Source: Neptunomonas sp. (lineage in GTDB: Bacteria > Pseudomonadota > Gammaproteobacteria > Pseudomonadales > Balneatricaceae). Taken from it: a stretch of 64,000 nt of DNA. The notes under the pieces are model-generated. The model did no database searches, was not told the origin of the DNA, and was given only the letters and a program-made list of their open reading frames with translations. Both the position numbers and the translations under genes were made by a program. Shown here piece by piece: positions 57,345 to 64,000 of this stretch (position 1 is the first letter of the stretch; each line of letters starts with the position of its first letter). The stretch covers positions 95,304 to 159,303 of the forward strand of contig NZ_JADGEV010000002.1 of assembly GCF_016744175.1 (NCBI RefSeq). The letters are read 5' to 3'.

Positions 57345-57373
57345 TATATGGATACGTTTTGTACAATTTCAAG
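57345..57373 (-). promoter_or_regulatory. Sigma32-type heat-shock promoter upstream of dnaK
   Basis: On the minus strand a perfect -35 CTTGAAA and a -10 core ATCCATATA (consensus CCCCATNTA) are separated by 13 bases, about 70 bases before the dnaK ATG. It would allow dnaK to be induced independently of grpE. Confidence 0.65.
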
Positions 57374-57391
57374 GCATTTAATGTGGTTTTT

Positions 57392-57985
57392 TTAACTTTT
57401 TGATACGATTACCATTGCAGGCCGAATCAATCGTCCGTTCAGGCTATAGCCTTTTTGCATTACAGCAATCACTGTATTAGGCTGCGCATCCGGTGCATCC
57501 ACCATTGACATCGCTTGATGTGAAACTGGGTCAAAGGCTTCGCCTTGTGGATCAATACGATCAACATTAAATTTTGCCAACCCTGCGATATACATGCCAT
57601 GCGTCATTTCAACACCATCACGTAACGCTTTTGTTGCTTCATCATCAGCACTACACGTTTCTAGTGCACGCTCTAGACTATCTACGATAGGTAGCATTTC
57701 ATTCACAAACTTATCAAGAGCAAATTTATGAGCTTTCTCAACATCCTTTTCTGCTCTACGACGAGCATTTTGAACATCGGCTGCCGAACGTAATACTTGC
57801 TCTTTAAGCGTTGCTATTTCAGCCTGAGCTTCAGATAGTTGCTGTGTAACATCGTCTACGCCCACAAACTCCGCATCTATATCTTCTGCAGATTCTGGTT
57901 GTTCTAAATCTTGTGCTTCAATGCTTACTTCATCTATATCTACAGGCTCAACCTGTTCATTTTGTGTCGTCTGGTCATTTGCCAT
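57392..57985 (-). CDS. grpE: Nucleotide exchange factor GrpE
   Basis: Releases ADP from DnaK. After an acidic N-terminal tail comes a long coiled coil (about 45-95, TQQLSEAQAEIATLKEQVLR), and the head domain includes FVNEMLPIVDSLERALE and ends with GYSLNGRLIRPAMVIVSK. The frame opens at a TTG at 57997, but the ATG at 57985 has GGAG 6 bases upstream, so it is used, giving 197 residues (E. coli 197). Confidence 0.97.
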   Translation of the reverse strand: MANDQTTQNEQVEPVDIDEVSIEAQDLEQPESAEDIDAEFVGVDDVTQQLSEAQAEIATLKEQVLRSAADVQNARRRAEKDVEKAHKFALDKFVNEMLPIVDSLERALETCSADDEATKALRDGVEMTHGMYIAGLAKFNVDRIDPQGEAFDPVSHQAMSMVDAPDAQPNTVIAVMQKGYSLNGRLIRPAMVIVSKS

Positions 57986-58039
57986 GGGGCTCTCCAACTC
58001 AAGCAGCCATAAAATACTAAAAAACTAAGATGCGATCTT

Positions 58040-58067
58040 TTATGGGGCCCATGACGATAAATTCAAC
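58040..58067 (-). promoter_or_regulatory. Sigma32-type heat-shock promoter upstream of grpE
   Basis: On the minus strand GTTGAAT (-35, consensus CTTGAAA) and CCCCATAA (-10) are 13 bases apart, about 55 bases before the grpE start. The CCCCAT core is perfect. It should drive heat induction of grpE-dnaK-dnaJ. Confidence 0.75.
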
Positions 58068-58107
58068 CCTAAATAGGCTTTTTTTCAACTCATTCTATTT
58101 CACACGA

Positions 58108-58136
58108 TTGCGCCTGATACAAAAATCACTTATAAC
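58108..58136 (+). promoter_or_regulatory. Candidate sigma70 promoter of recN
   Basis: TTGCGC and TATAAC are separated by 17 bases on the plus strand, and the LexA box begins 6 bases downstream, an arrangement where LexA would block initiation. The -35 is weak (3 of 6). Confidence 0.5.
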
Positions 58137-58141
58137 TAAAC

Positions 58142-58161
58142 TACTGTATAAATAAACATGT
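58142..58161. promoter_or_regulatory. LexA (SOS) box upstream of recN
   Basis: TACTGTATAAATAAACATGT matches the gammaproteobacterial LexA consensus CTGT-N8-ACAG in 7 of 8 core bases (ACAT replaces ACAG), with AT-rich spacer and flanks. recN is a standard LexA target. The box covers the upstream ATG at 58158, supporting the later recN start. Confidence 0.75.
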
Positions 58162-58175
58162 ATGGGAAAATAAAA

Positions 58176-59834
58176 ATGCTGACGCAATTAACCATCCGCA
58201 ACTACGCCATTGTTGAGTCTCTAGACCTTGAACTAAAAAAAGGAATGACCGTGGTTAGCGGTGAAACAGGCGCCGGAAAATCCATCATGTTAGATGCTCT
58301 TGGACTAACTCTTGGTTATAGAGCCGACAGCGGCAGCGTCAGACACGGAGCAGAACGGGCAGAGATAATCGCCAGCTTTAATATTGACGCTTTAGAAGAA
58401 GCTCAACAGTGGCTAAAAAAACAAGACCTTGACCAAGACAACGAGTGCATAATTAGACGGGTAATCACTAAAGAAGGCCGCTCCCGTAGCTATATTAACG
58501 GCCAACCCTGCCCTCTGAATGCACTCAAAGAGTTTGGCGAGTACCTAATTGCTATTCACGGACAGCATGAACACCAACGCCTTTTAAAGAAAGACCACCA
58601 CCGCGAATTAGTCGATCAATTCGCTGCTCAGTCTACTCAAGCAACAAAAGTCAAAAATCTATTTTACCAATGGCAAAAACAACAGAAGCACCTTGAAACT
58701 CTCCTTAACCAGGGCGAAGAACATCAAGCCAAAGTTCAGCTTCTTAGTTACCAGTTAAGCGAACTTGACCAGTTAGGCATGCTTGAAGACGAGTTAAGGG
58801 CGCTTGAGCAAGAACAGAAAACATTAAGCCAGGCCGGCAGCATTTTACAAAGCGGACATAAAATACTTGAAGTTACTTGCGAAGCAGAACAAAAGAACTG
58901 TAATCAACTCTTACATAACGCACTGCAGCTACTAACCGAACTTAACGACCAAGCACCTGCCGTTACCCAAGCAACAGAACTACTAAGCAGTGCACAAATT
59001 CAGATTGATGAAGCCAGCCAAGAATTACGTCACTATCTAGACACTGTAGAGATCAACCCTGAACGCTTATCCAACACAGAAGAGCGCCTTTCTTGTATTT
59101 ATGAAATTGCGCGTAAACATCGAGTTTCGCCTGAAGTACTGCCAAACTTTCATCAGGAGCTGAAAACTGAGCTTAATAACTTACAAACAACGGACGATGC
59201 ACTCGACCAGCTCCGAATAGATGCTGAGAAATCGCATTCTGAATACCTAACCGCTGCTACAAAGCTCAGCACGGCACGTAAAAAAGCCGCGACACAGATC
59301 AACAAAAAAATAAACGAACAGCTACATATGCTGGGCATGAGCTCCGCAAGCTTTATTGCCACATTGACAAAAACAGCTACCCCCCAATCCGGCGGCTTAG
59401 AAGATATAGAGTTTCTAATTTCTACAAACAAAGGACAACCAGCTCGCCCATTAGCAAAAATAGCCTCTGGCGGCGAGCTTTCACGAATCAGCTTAGCAAT
59501 TCAAGTTATTACCGCCCAAAGCTCCACTACAGCCACACTTATCTTCGATGAAGTAGACGTCGGGATTGGCGGCGCGATTGCAGAAGTCGTGGGAAAAATG
59601 CTGCGTCAGCTCGGAGAAAGAGCCCAAGTCATGTGTGTAACACATCAACCGCAAGTTGCCTCACAGGGCCATCAACATTTATTTGTAAGTAAACGCGCAG
59701 GGAAAGAACACACTCATACACAGATAAACGCTTTAGAGAACACCGATAGAGTTCAAGAAATTGCCCGAATGCTAGGCGGAATAGATGTCACCAAACGTTC
59801 CATTGATCATGCAAAAGAGATGCTTGGTGTTTAG
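58176..59834 (+). CDS. recN: DNA repair protein RecN
   Basis: SMC-like ATPase in double-strand-break repair. Walker A GETGAGKS is at 29-36 and Walker B is in TLIFDEVDVGIGG near the C-terminus. The ABC signature IASGGELSRISLAI lies before it, and coiled-coil arms (about 150-370) lie between. The start at 58176 (MLTQLTIRNYAIVE) matches the family; the upstream ATG at 58158 falls inside the LexA box and has no ribosome-binding site. Length 552 is normal. Confidence 0.97.
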   Translation: MLTQLTIRNYAIVESLDLELKKGMTVVSGETGAGKSIMLDALGLTLGYRADSGSVRHGAERAEIIASFNIDALEEAQQWLKKQDLDQDNECIIRRVITKEGRSRSYINGQPCPLNALKEFGEYLIAIHGQHEHQRLLKKDHHRELVDQFAAQSTQATKVKNLFYQWQKQQKHLETLLNQGEEHQAKVQLLSYQLSELDQLGMLEDELRALEQEQKTLSQAGSILQSGHKILEVTCEAEQKNCNQLLHNALQLLTELNDQAPAVTQATELLSSAQIQIDEASQELRHYLDTVEINPERLSNTEERLSCIYEIARKHRVSPEVLPNFHQELKTELNNLQTTDDALDQLRIDAEKSHSEYLTAATKLSTARKKAATQINKKINEQLHMLGMSSASFIATLTKTATPQSGGLEDIEFLISTNKGQPARPLAKIASGGELSRISLAIQVITAQSSTTATLIFDEVDVGIGGAIAEVVGKMLRQLGERAQVMCVTHQPQVASQGHQHLFVSKRAGKEHTHTQINALENTDRVQEIARMLGGIDVTKRSIDHAKEMLGV

Positions 59835-59867
59835 CCAATATATACATTAAAACACTAGATAAAATCA

Positions 59868-59892
59868 AAAAGCCGACCTTGAGTCAGCTTTT
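59868..59892. terminator. Bidirectional terminator between recN and fur
   Basis: Ten-base arms (AAAAGCCGAC / GTCAGCTTTT) pair around a 5-base loop; the single mismatch on the plus strand becomes a G-U pair on the minus strand. A and T runs flank both sides. Confidence 0.8.
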
Positions 59893-59907
59893 CATTAAGC
59901 TGTGCTA

Positions 59908-60330
59908 TTACTCTGCACAACCGTTTGCACATACACCATAAAGATAAAGCGTGCGATCTGTGATAGAAAAGCCTAAATTTTTAGCAATTTCATACTGTCG
60001 TTCAATCAACTGCTGATCAACAAACTCTCGAACCTTGCCACACTTCACGCAAACTATGTGGTCATGCTCTTCATCACTTGCCAATTCAAATACTGAATGC
60101 CCACCTTCAAAGTGGTGACGAGTAACCAACCCGGCTGCTTCAAATTGAGTCAGCACTCGGTAAACCGTTGCCAAACCAACATCTTCGCCAATTTCCATCA
60201 GCAGTTTATAGATATCTTCAGCACTAAAATGATCACCCTCACCTGCTTTTTCGAGAATCTGATATATTTTAACGCGCGGCAAAGTAACTTTAAGGCCTGC
60301 CTTCCTTAATTCTTGATTTTCGATGGACAT
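59908..60330 (-). CDS. fur: Ferric uptake regulator Fur
   Basis: Iron-sensing repressor. A winged-helix DNA-binding domain (1-80, with TLPRVKIYQILEKAG and GLATVYRVLTQFEAAGLV) precedes the metal-binding dimerisation domain. His and Cys ligands are in EEHDHIVCVKCGKV (C94, C97), with a second cysteine pair near the C-terminus (C134, C138). Length is 140 (E. coli 148). It diverges from bamE, a conserved pairing. Confidence 0.96.
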   Translation of the reverse strand: MSIENQELRKAGLKVTLPRVKIYQILEKAGEGDHFSAEDIYKLLMEIGEDVGLATVYRVLTQFEAAGLVTRHHFEGGHSVFELASDEEHDHIVCVKCGKVREFVDQQLIERQYEIAKNLGFSITDRTLYLYGVCANGCAE

Positions 60331-60412
60331 GATCTTTACTCTATTGATTCCAACAACTGGATGTTAGACTCTATTATCTTTATTTACACGTGAAAGTGGA
60401 AGTCATTTACAG

Positions 60413-60751
60413 ATGCGAAAGTTTCTAATTAGCATTACCGCCGTATTTTTACTATCAGGCTGCTCAGGATTCCCTGGCGTTTACAAGATTGACATCCCAC
60501 AAGGGAATGTTATTACACAAGAGATGGTTGACCAACTCAGACCCGGAATGAGCCATAGCCAAGTCCGCTACGTGTTAGGTACCCCGCTAGTTGTCGATAC
60601 TTTCAACGGTGAACGTTGGGACTATATTTCCACCTTTAAAAAAGGGGGAGAAACCAGAACACAAGAGCATCTTTCATTGTTCTTCAATAACGGAAAGCTT
60701 AGTAACTTATCGGGTGATTACAAACCATCAACAACAGCAGCTCAACAATAA
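60413..60751 (+). CDS. bamE: Outer-membrane assembly lipoprotein BamE (SmpA/OmlA)
   Basis: Lipoprotein of the beta-barrel assembly machine. The lipobox LLSGC gives C17. The mature part has GNVITQEMVDQLRPGMSHSQ, then VRYVLGTPLVVDTFNGERWDY, the family signature. Length 112 matches E. coli (113). It diverges from fur, and its stop codon directly abuts the rnfH stop. No strong ribosome-binding site is seen. Confidence 0.95.
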   Translation: MRKFLISITAVFLLSGCSGFPGVYKIDIPQGNVITQEMVDQLRPGMSHSQVRYVLGTPLVVDTFNGERWDYISTFKKGGETRTQEHLSLFFNNGKLSNLSGDYKPSTTAAQQ

Positions 60752-60763
60752 TTATTGCTGAGC
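60740..60763. terminator. Convergent terminator spanning both stop codons
   Basis: Twelve-base arms (GCTCAACAATAA / TTATTGCTGAGC) pair at 11 of 12 positions, and the centre falls exactly between the bamE and rnfH TAA codons. On the plus strand CTTTTTG follows, giving a terminator for bamE. Confidence 0.75.
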
Positions 60764-61066
60764 TTTTTGTTGTGCTTTAACTTTCGCTGCCCGTTTTGCT
60801 CTCGCTTCTTTAGGATCGGCAATTAACGGGCGGTATATTTCAACTCGGTGCCCTTCCTTTAACACCGTGGTTTTTGGGTCTTTTATTGATTTACCAAAAA
60901 TACCCATTGGATCAGATTCAACATCAACCTGCGGATATATTTTATCCACACCGGAAATTTTCACTGCTTCGTATGCTGTAGTACCCTCTTCTACAGAAAG
61001 GGCAATAATTTTTTGTTCAGTTGGCAAGGCAAAAGCCACTTCAACATTAATCATTACATTACTCAT
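60752..61066 (-). CDS. rnfH: RnfH family protein (UPF0125)
   Basis: A 104-residue ubiquitin-like-fold protein of unclear role, with INVEVAFALPTEQKI and the diagnostic GHRVEIYRPLIADPKEARAKRA. The frame is open further upstream inside ratA, but the ATG at 61066 overlaps the ratA stop by 8 bases and gives the family N-terminus. ratA-rnfH adjacency is standard in gammaproteobacteria. Confidence 0.93.
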   Translation of the reverse strand: MSNVMINVEVAFALPTEQKIIALSVEEGTTAYEAVKISGVDKIYPQVDVESDPMGIFGKSIKDPKTTVLKEGHRVEIYRPLIADPKEARAKRAAKVKAQQKAQQ

Positions 61067-61490
61067 ACAATGTGTCAGCCCGCTGTACAAAAGCATCCAC
61101 CAAGGTGGTAGCTACCTGATTAAACACTTTACTCATTGCCAAGGTTTTGAGCTTGCCATCAAACTCAAAACCTAAACTCAAACTCACTTTGCACGCCTCA
61201 TCGCTTAGCGCCTCAAACGTCCAATACCCAGATAACTGAGAGAAAGGACCTTCGACAAGTTCAAGGGCAATTTTCTTTGGCCTTTCTAAACAGTTTTTCG
61301 TCGTAAAACTATATTTTAATCCCGCCTTGGCTAAATATAGCGTAGCTTCCATTTGCTGCTCATCTTCAAACAGAAGCTCAGTTTTGGCACACCAAGGTAA
61401 AAAGTCCGGGTATGCCAACACATCATTCACTATATCGAACATTTGCTGAGCACTATGCAGCACTAGGGCACTACGATTTACTTGCGTCAT
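61059..61490 (-). CDS. ratA: RatA-like START-domain protein
   Basis: A 143-residue polyketide-cyclase/START fold protein related to Coq10. Segments VNRSALVLHSAQQMFDIVND, YPDFLPWCAKTELL and LVEGPFSQLSGYWTF are typical of RatA. In E. coli it interferes with 70S ribosome association, while other members help ubiquinone function; which role applies here is open. It overlaps rnfH by 8 bases. Confidence 0.92.
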   Translation of the reverse strand: MTQVNRSALVLHSAQQMFDIVNDVLAYPDFLPWCAKTELLFEDEQQMEATLYLAKAGLKYSFTTKNCLERPKKIALELVEGPFSQLSGYWTFEALSDEACKVSLSLGFEFDGKLKTLAMSKVFNQVATTLVDAFVQRADTLYE

Positions 61491-61506
61491 GTTTTAACTT
61501 TCCACT

Positions 61507-62871
61507 CTACACAGCAAACTTATTGTACAAATTTAGAGCAAAAATTGCTGCAACGGCAAGAGGGGCAATGTAACGAATAGCAAAATACCAAGCAGAGAAC
61601 CAAAAGCCGTCCATCGCTAACTCGTCATGCAATGCATATTGCTTAACTTTCCAGCCCGCAAAAATAGCAATAAACAAGCCGCCTAAAGGCAGCATAATAT
61701 TTGCCGTTGCAAAGTCCATTAAATCAAAGAAAGTCATACCCGCTATTTTAAAGCCGGACATAAAGTTAAACGAACCTAAACATGCCACACCCAGCGACCA
61801 CACCAAGATGCCTAAAGCAGTACACGCTGGAAGACGTTTGATCTTAAACTTCTCTACCATCCACGCAACAGCAGGCTCCATTAAAGAGATAGCTGATGTC
61901 CATGCGGCAACGGCAATAAGCACGAAGAACAAGAAACCAAAGATGTGCCCACCCGGCATCTGCCCAAAGGCGACCGGCAGAGTAATAAACATTAGACCAG
62001 GACCAGCACCAGGATCTAACTGATTTGCAAATACGATAGGAAAAATAGCTAACCCCGCGACCAAAGCGACTAACGTATCCAATAGTGCAATCATTATAAC
62101 CGTGCCACCAATACTGGCCTTTTTCGGCATGTAAGAGCCGTAAGCCATGATGGAGCCCATACCCAAAGATAAGGTAAAGAAAGAATGCCCTAGCGCCACA
62201 AGGACAGAATCCCACGTCAATTGAGAAGGATCAAAATGAAATAGAAAATCAAACCCCTGGCCAAATGCACCCGAGGTCATAGAATAAGCCAACAAAATAA
62301 ACAAGAGCACAAACAACGCAGGCATCATGATACGTGTAGCACGTTCTAAGCCTTTGTTTACACCACCTGCAACAACAGCCATCACCATAACAACAAAGAC
62401 ACTATGCCAAATCAACAGCGTTTCGAAGTCCCCTAATAGCGTTTCAAAGCGCTTACCGGCCATCTCACTACCGATATCAATAAAATCGCCATTGGCCATC
62501 CCCGCCACGTAATAGAGCACCCAGCCGGCAACTACTGAATAGAAAGAGAAAATCATCACCCCGGCTAAGGCACCCATCCAACCAGCTAAGGACCACTTGG
62601 TTGTGCGACCTGATTCAACCGCAAGGTCCTTCATCGAATTGATGGGGCTTTGCCTACCGCGGCGCCCTATCAACACCTCAGACACCATTATCGGAATACC
62701 CACCATCAAAATACACACTAGATAAACCAGCACGAATGCGCCGCCACCATTCTCACCAGTGATGTACGGAAACTTCCAAATATTACCTAAACCGACTGCC
62801 GACCCAGTCGCCGCTAAAATAAATACCCAACGGTTTGACCAAGCACCATGAATTGATATTTTTTCTTGCAT
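61507..62871 (-). CDS. NSS-family (SNF) sodium-dependent symporter
   Basis: Sodium-coupled transporter, probably for an amino acid or amine. About eleven membrane spans fill 454 residues. The first span AATGSAVGLGNIWKFPYITGENGGGAFV matches the substrate/sodium site region of LeuT-type proteins, and VMVSEVLIGRRGRQSP-like sequence follows. The eleven-span prokaryotic type is suggested by length. The substrate cannot be told. It ends 16 bases upstream of ratA and may share its transcript. Confidence 0.9.
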   Translation of the reverse strand: MQEKISIHGAWSNRWVFILAATGSAVGLGNIWKFPYITGENGGGAFVLVYLVCILMVGIPIMVSEVLIGRRGRQSPINSMKDLAVESGRTTKWSLAGWMGALAGVMIFSFYSVVAGWVLYYVAGMANGDFIDIGSEMAGKRFETLLGDFETLLIWHSVFVVMVMAVVAGGVNKGLERATRIMMPALFVLLFILLAYSMTSGAFGQGFDFLFHFDPSQLTWDSVLVALGHSFFTLSLGMGSIMAYGSYMPKKASIGGTVIMIALLDTLVALVAGLAIFPIVFANQLDPGAGPGLMFITLPVAFGQMPGGHIFGFLFFVLIAVAAWTSAISLMEPAVAWMVEKFKIKRLPACTALGILVWSLGVACLGSFNFMSGFKIAGMTFFDLMDFATANIMLPLGGLFIAIFAGWKVKQYALHDELAMDGFWFSAWYFAIRYIAPLAVAAIFALNLYNKFAV

Positions 62872-63047
62872 ACGTTTCTCAAGTATATGTTTTTGGCTAA
62901 TAGTAGAAATAAACGGGCATTGTTCCCTTTCTTTGAGGCGTTGACAACTTTAGTAGAAGAAAAAAAGAAGAATTCATTCAATAAAAAAACAACAAATACG
63001 GCCAATCAGCTTCCTACAAACCAACTCCATCGCTATAATCGCGCATT

Positions 63048-63524
63048 ATGGCTAAACAGAAGAAAGAAAAAAATACGAGTAGCACTATCTGTCTCAACAA
63101 ACGAGCTCGATATGAATACCATATTGAGGACAAATTTGAGGCAGGCGTTTCATTTGCCGGATGGGAAATAAAAAGTCTCAGAGAAGGCCGTGGACAGCTC
63201 ATAGACTCCTACGTCCTGATCAAGGATGGCGAAGCATGGCTTGTAGGTGCCAACATCAGTCCCTTATCACAAGCATGCACCCATTTTGTCACTGAGCCGC
63301 GCCGTGACCGTAAGTTATTGTTACACCGCCGCCAGATAGACAAACTCACTGAAGAGATCGAAGCAAAAGGCTACACTTGCGTTGCATTAGGCCTCTATTG
63401 GAAAACCGGCCGCGTTAAATGTGAAATCGCCTTAGTAAAAGGTAAGAAATTACACGACAAACGTGAGACAGAAAAAAACAGAGATTGGGATCGCCAAAAG
63501 CAACGTGTAATGGCGGAACGCTAA
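63048..63524 (+). CDS. smpB: SsrA-binding protein SmpB
   Basis: Binds tmRNA and is required for trans-translation. The N-terminal tail [23 protein letters not shown], the RNA-binding barrel ([17 protein letters not shown]) and the basic C-terminal tail ([22 protein letters not shown]) are all present. Length 158 is normal. It lies immediately upstream of its partner RNA gene ssrA. Confidence 0.97.
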   Translation: MAKQKKEKNTSSTICLNKRARYEYHIEDKFEAGVSFAGWEIKSLREGRGQLIDSYVLIKDGEAWLVGANISPLSQACTHFVTEPRRDRKLLLHRRQIDKLTEEIEAKGYTCVALGLYWKTGRVKCEIALVKGKKLHDKRETEKNRDWDRQKQRVMAER

Positions 63525-63565
63525 AACAACTGCGAAACTTCTTTCTTTTCATACACTCAAGCCGC

Positions 63566-63571
63566 TATAAT
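63566..63571 (+). promoter_or_regulatory. -10 element of the ssrA promoter
   Basis: A perfect TATAAT, 11 bases before the mature 5' end of tmRNA. The -35 region at 17-18 bases spacing is poor (TTCTTT), so the assignment rests on the -10 and the position. Confidence 0.55.
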
Positions 63572-63582
63572 CCTCGCTACTT

Positions 63583-63941
63583 GGGGGTGACATGGCTTCG
63601 ACGTTGATAACAAAACCTTAAGTGCATGCCGTGAGTGTAGTGAATCACGTAAATCAATTACTGCACAGTTATAGTTGCTAACGACGATAACTACGCTCTA
63701 GCAGCCTAAGGGCCGCTAGCGCCGCACTCAAAGGTGTCTGTAACTTAGAGGTTCGCGGTGTCATTTGAGACAGAACCGCCCGGATGCTTCGCCTTAAGCT
63801 GAACGGTTAAAACTAAAAAGGCTCGCCCTAAACGCCCTGACCCTCGGGCCGTGGTGGGTTAACTTAATAGAGGAGTCTATGCATGTAGACCTTATGGCGG
63901 CGGATTAGCGGACGCGGGTTCGAAACCCGCCACCTCCACCA
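63583..63941 (+). ncRNA. ssrA: tmRNA (10Sa RNA)
   Basis: The tRNA-like ends pair: 5' GGGGGTG with 3' CACCTCC before the encoded CCA, and a T-arm GGTTCGAAACC lies near the 3' end. The tag frame starts at a GCT resume codon at 63677 and reads ANDDNYALAA before TAA at 63709. It differs from the E. coli tag ANDENYALAA by one Asp for Glu. The gene follows smpB and is followed by a strong terminator. Length is 359 bases. Confidence 0.97.
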
Positions 63942-63956
63942 AAATACAATGACAAG

Positions 63957-63979
63957 GGCCTGTTTTTACAGGCCTTTTT
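63957..63979 (+). terminator. Terminator of ssrA
   Basis: A perfect 7-bp stem (GGCCTGT / ACAGGCC) with a TTTT loop, followed by TTTTT, 15 bases past the tmRNA 3' end. Confidence 0.92.
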
Positions 63980-64000
63980 CATGTCTGGCGTTTAAGAATT

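Noticed and set aside
58158..58175. Upstream ATG as the recN start
   Set aside because: It falls within the LexA box, lacks a ribosome-binding site, and would add six residues not seen in the family.
63583..63941. A separate tRNA gene at the 3' end, suggested by the T-arm and CCA
   Set aside because: The 3' part pairs with the 5' end 340 bases upstream and belongs to the tmRNA; no anticodon arm is present.

Overview
The window is a continuous piece of a gammaproteobacterial chromosome. Gene content and order resemble Pseudomonas and marine Oceanospirillales-type relatives: dacA-rlpA-mltB-rodA-mrdA-rlmH-rsfS-nadD-proA, nudF-yqiB-cpdA-yqiA-parE-parC, xerD-dsbC-hom-thrC-recJ, ffh/rpsP-rimM-trmD-rplS, and grpE-dnaK-dnaJ-dapB with recN, fur, bamE, rnfH, ratA, smpB and ssrA. 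A neurotransmitter-type sodium symporter and a V-type ATPase with a sodium-type ligand pattern hint at a marine organism. This placement is inferred from synteny and protein features, not from a database search. No phage, insertion sequence, CRISPR array or rRNA operon was seen, and the only RNA gene found is tmRNA.

Layout. 1-10 kb: a minus-strand cell-wall and housekeeping cluster (D-amino acid transaminase, PBP5-type carboxypeptidase, RlpA, MltB, RodA, PBP2, RlmH, RsfS, NadD, ProA). 10-18.5 kb: a plus-strand membrane protein convergent with parC, then parE, yqiA, cpdA, yqiB and nudF. 18.6-31.4 kb: a five-domain c-di-GMP protein, endonuclease IV, a 60-residue protein, recJ, thrC, hom, dsbC, xerD and an unknown anchored protein. 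31.4-35 kb: the rpsP-rimM-trmD-rplS operon and ffh. 35-43 kb: YpjD and CorB-like membrane proteins, a DUF1289 protein, two Nudix hydrolases, a drug/metabolite-type exporter and a second c-di-GMP protein. 43-50.5 kb: a seven-gene V/A-type ATPase operon. 50.6-55 kb: small conserved unknowns, dapB, cysE. 54-58 kb: dnaJ, dnaK, grpE with two heat-shock-type promoters. 58-64 kb: recN behind a LexA box, fur, bamE, rnfH, ratA, the sodium symporter, smpB and ssrA.

The most unusual element is the V-type ATPase operon. Its transcription order is B-D-I-K-E-DUF2764-A, a circular permutation of the E-DUF2764-A-B-D-I-K order known from Chlamydia and spirochaetes. It has no recognisable C, F or G/H genes. 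Its rotor subunit K keeps Thr, Gln, Gln and Glu at the spacing of the sodium ligands of Enterococcus hirae NtpK. Other points worth attention are a YtjB/AhpA-like membrane protein with a possible degenerate nucleotidyl-cyclase fold, an anchored unknown with a possible Sm-like tail, paired sigma32-type promoters with identical spacers, and convergent terminators built into stop codons.

Several start codons were moved inward from the longest reading frame on the basis of ribosome-binding sites, family N-termini or overlaps: dat, rodA, mrdA, nadD, proA, cpdA, hom, grpE, recN and rnfH.
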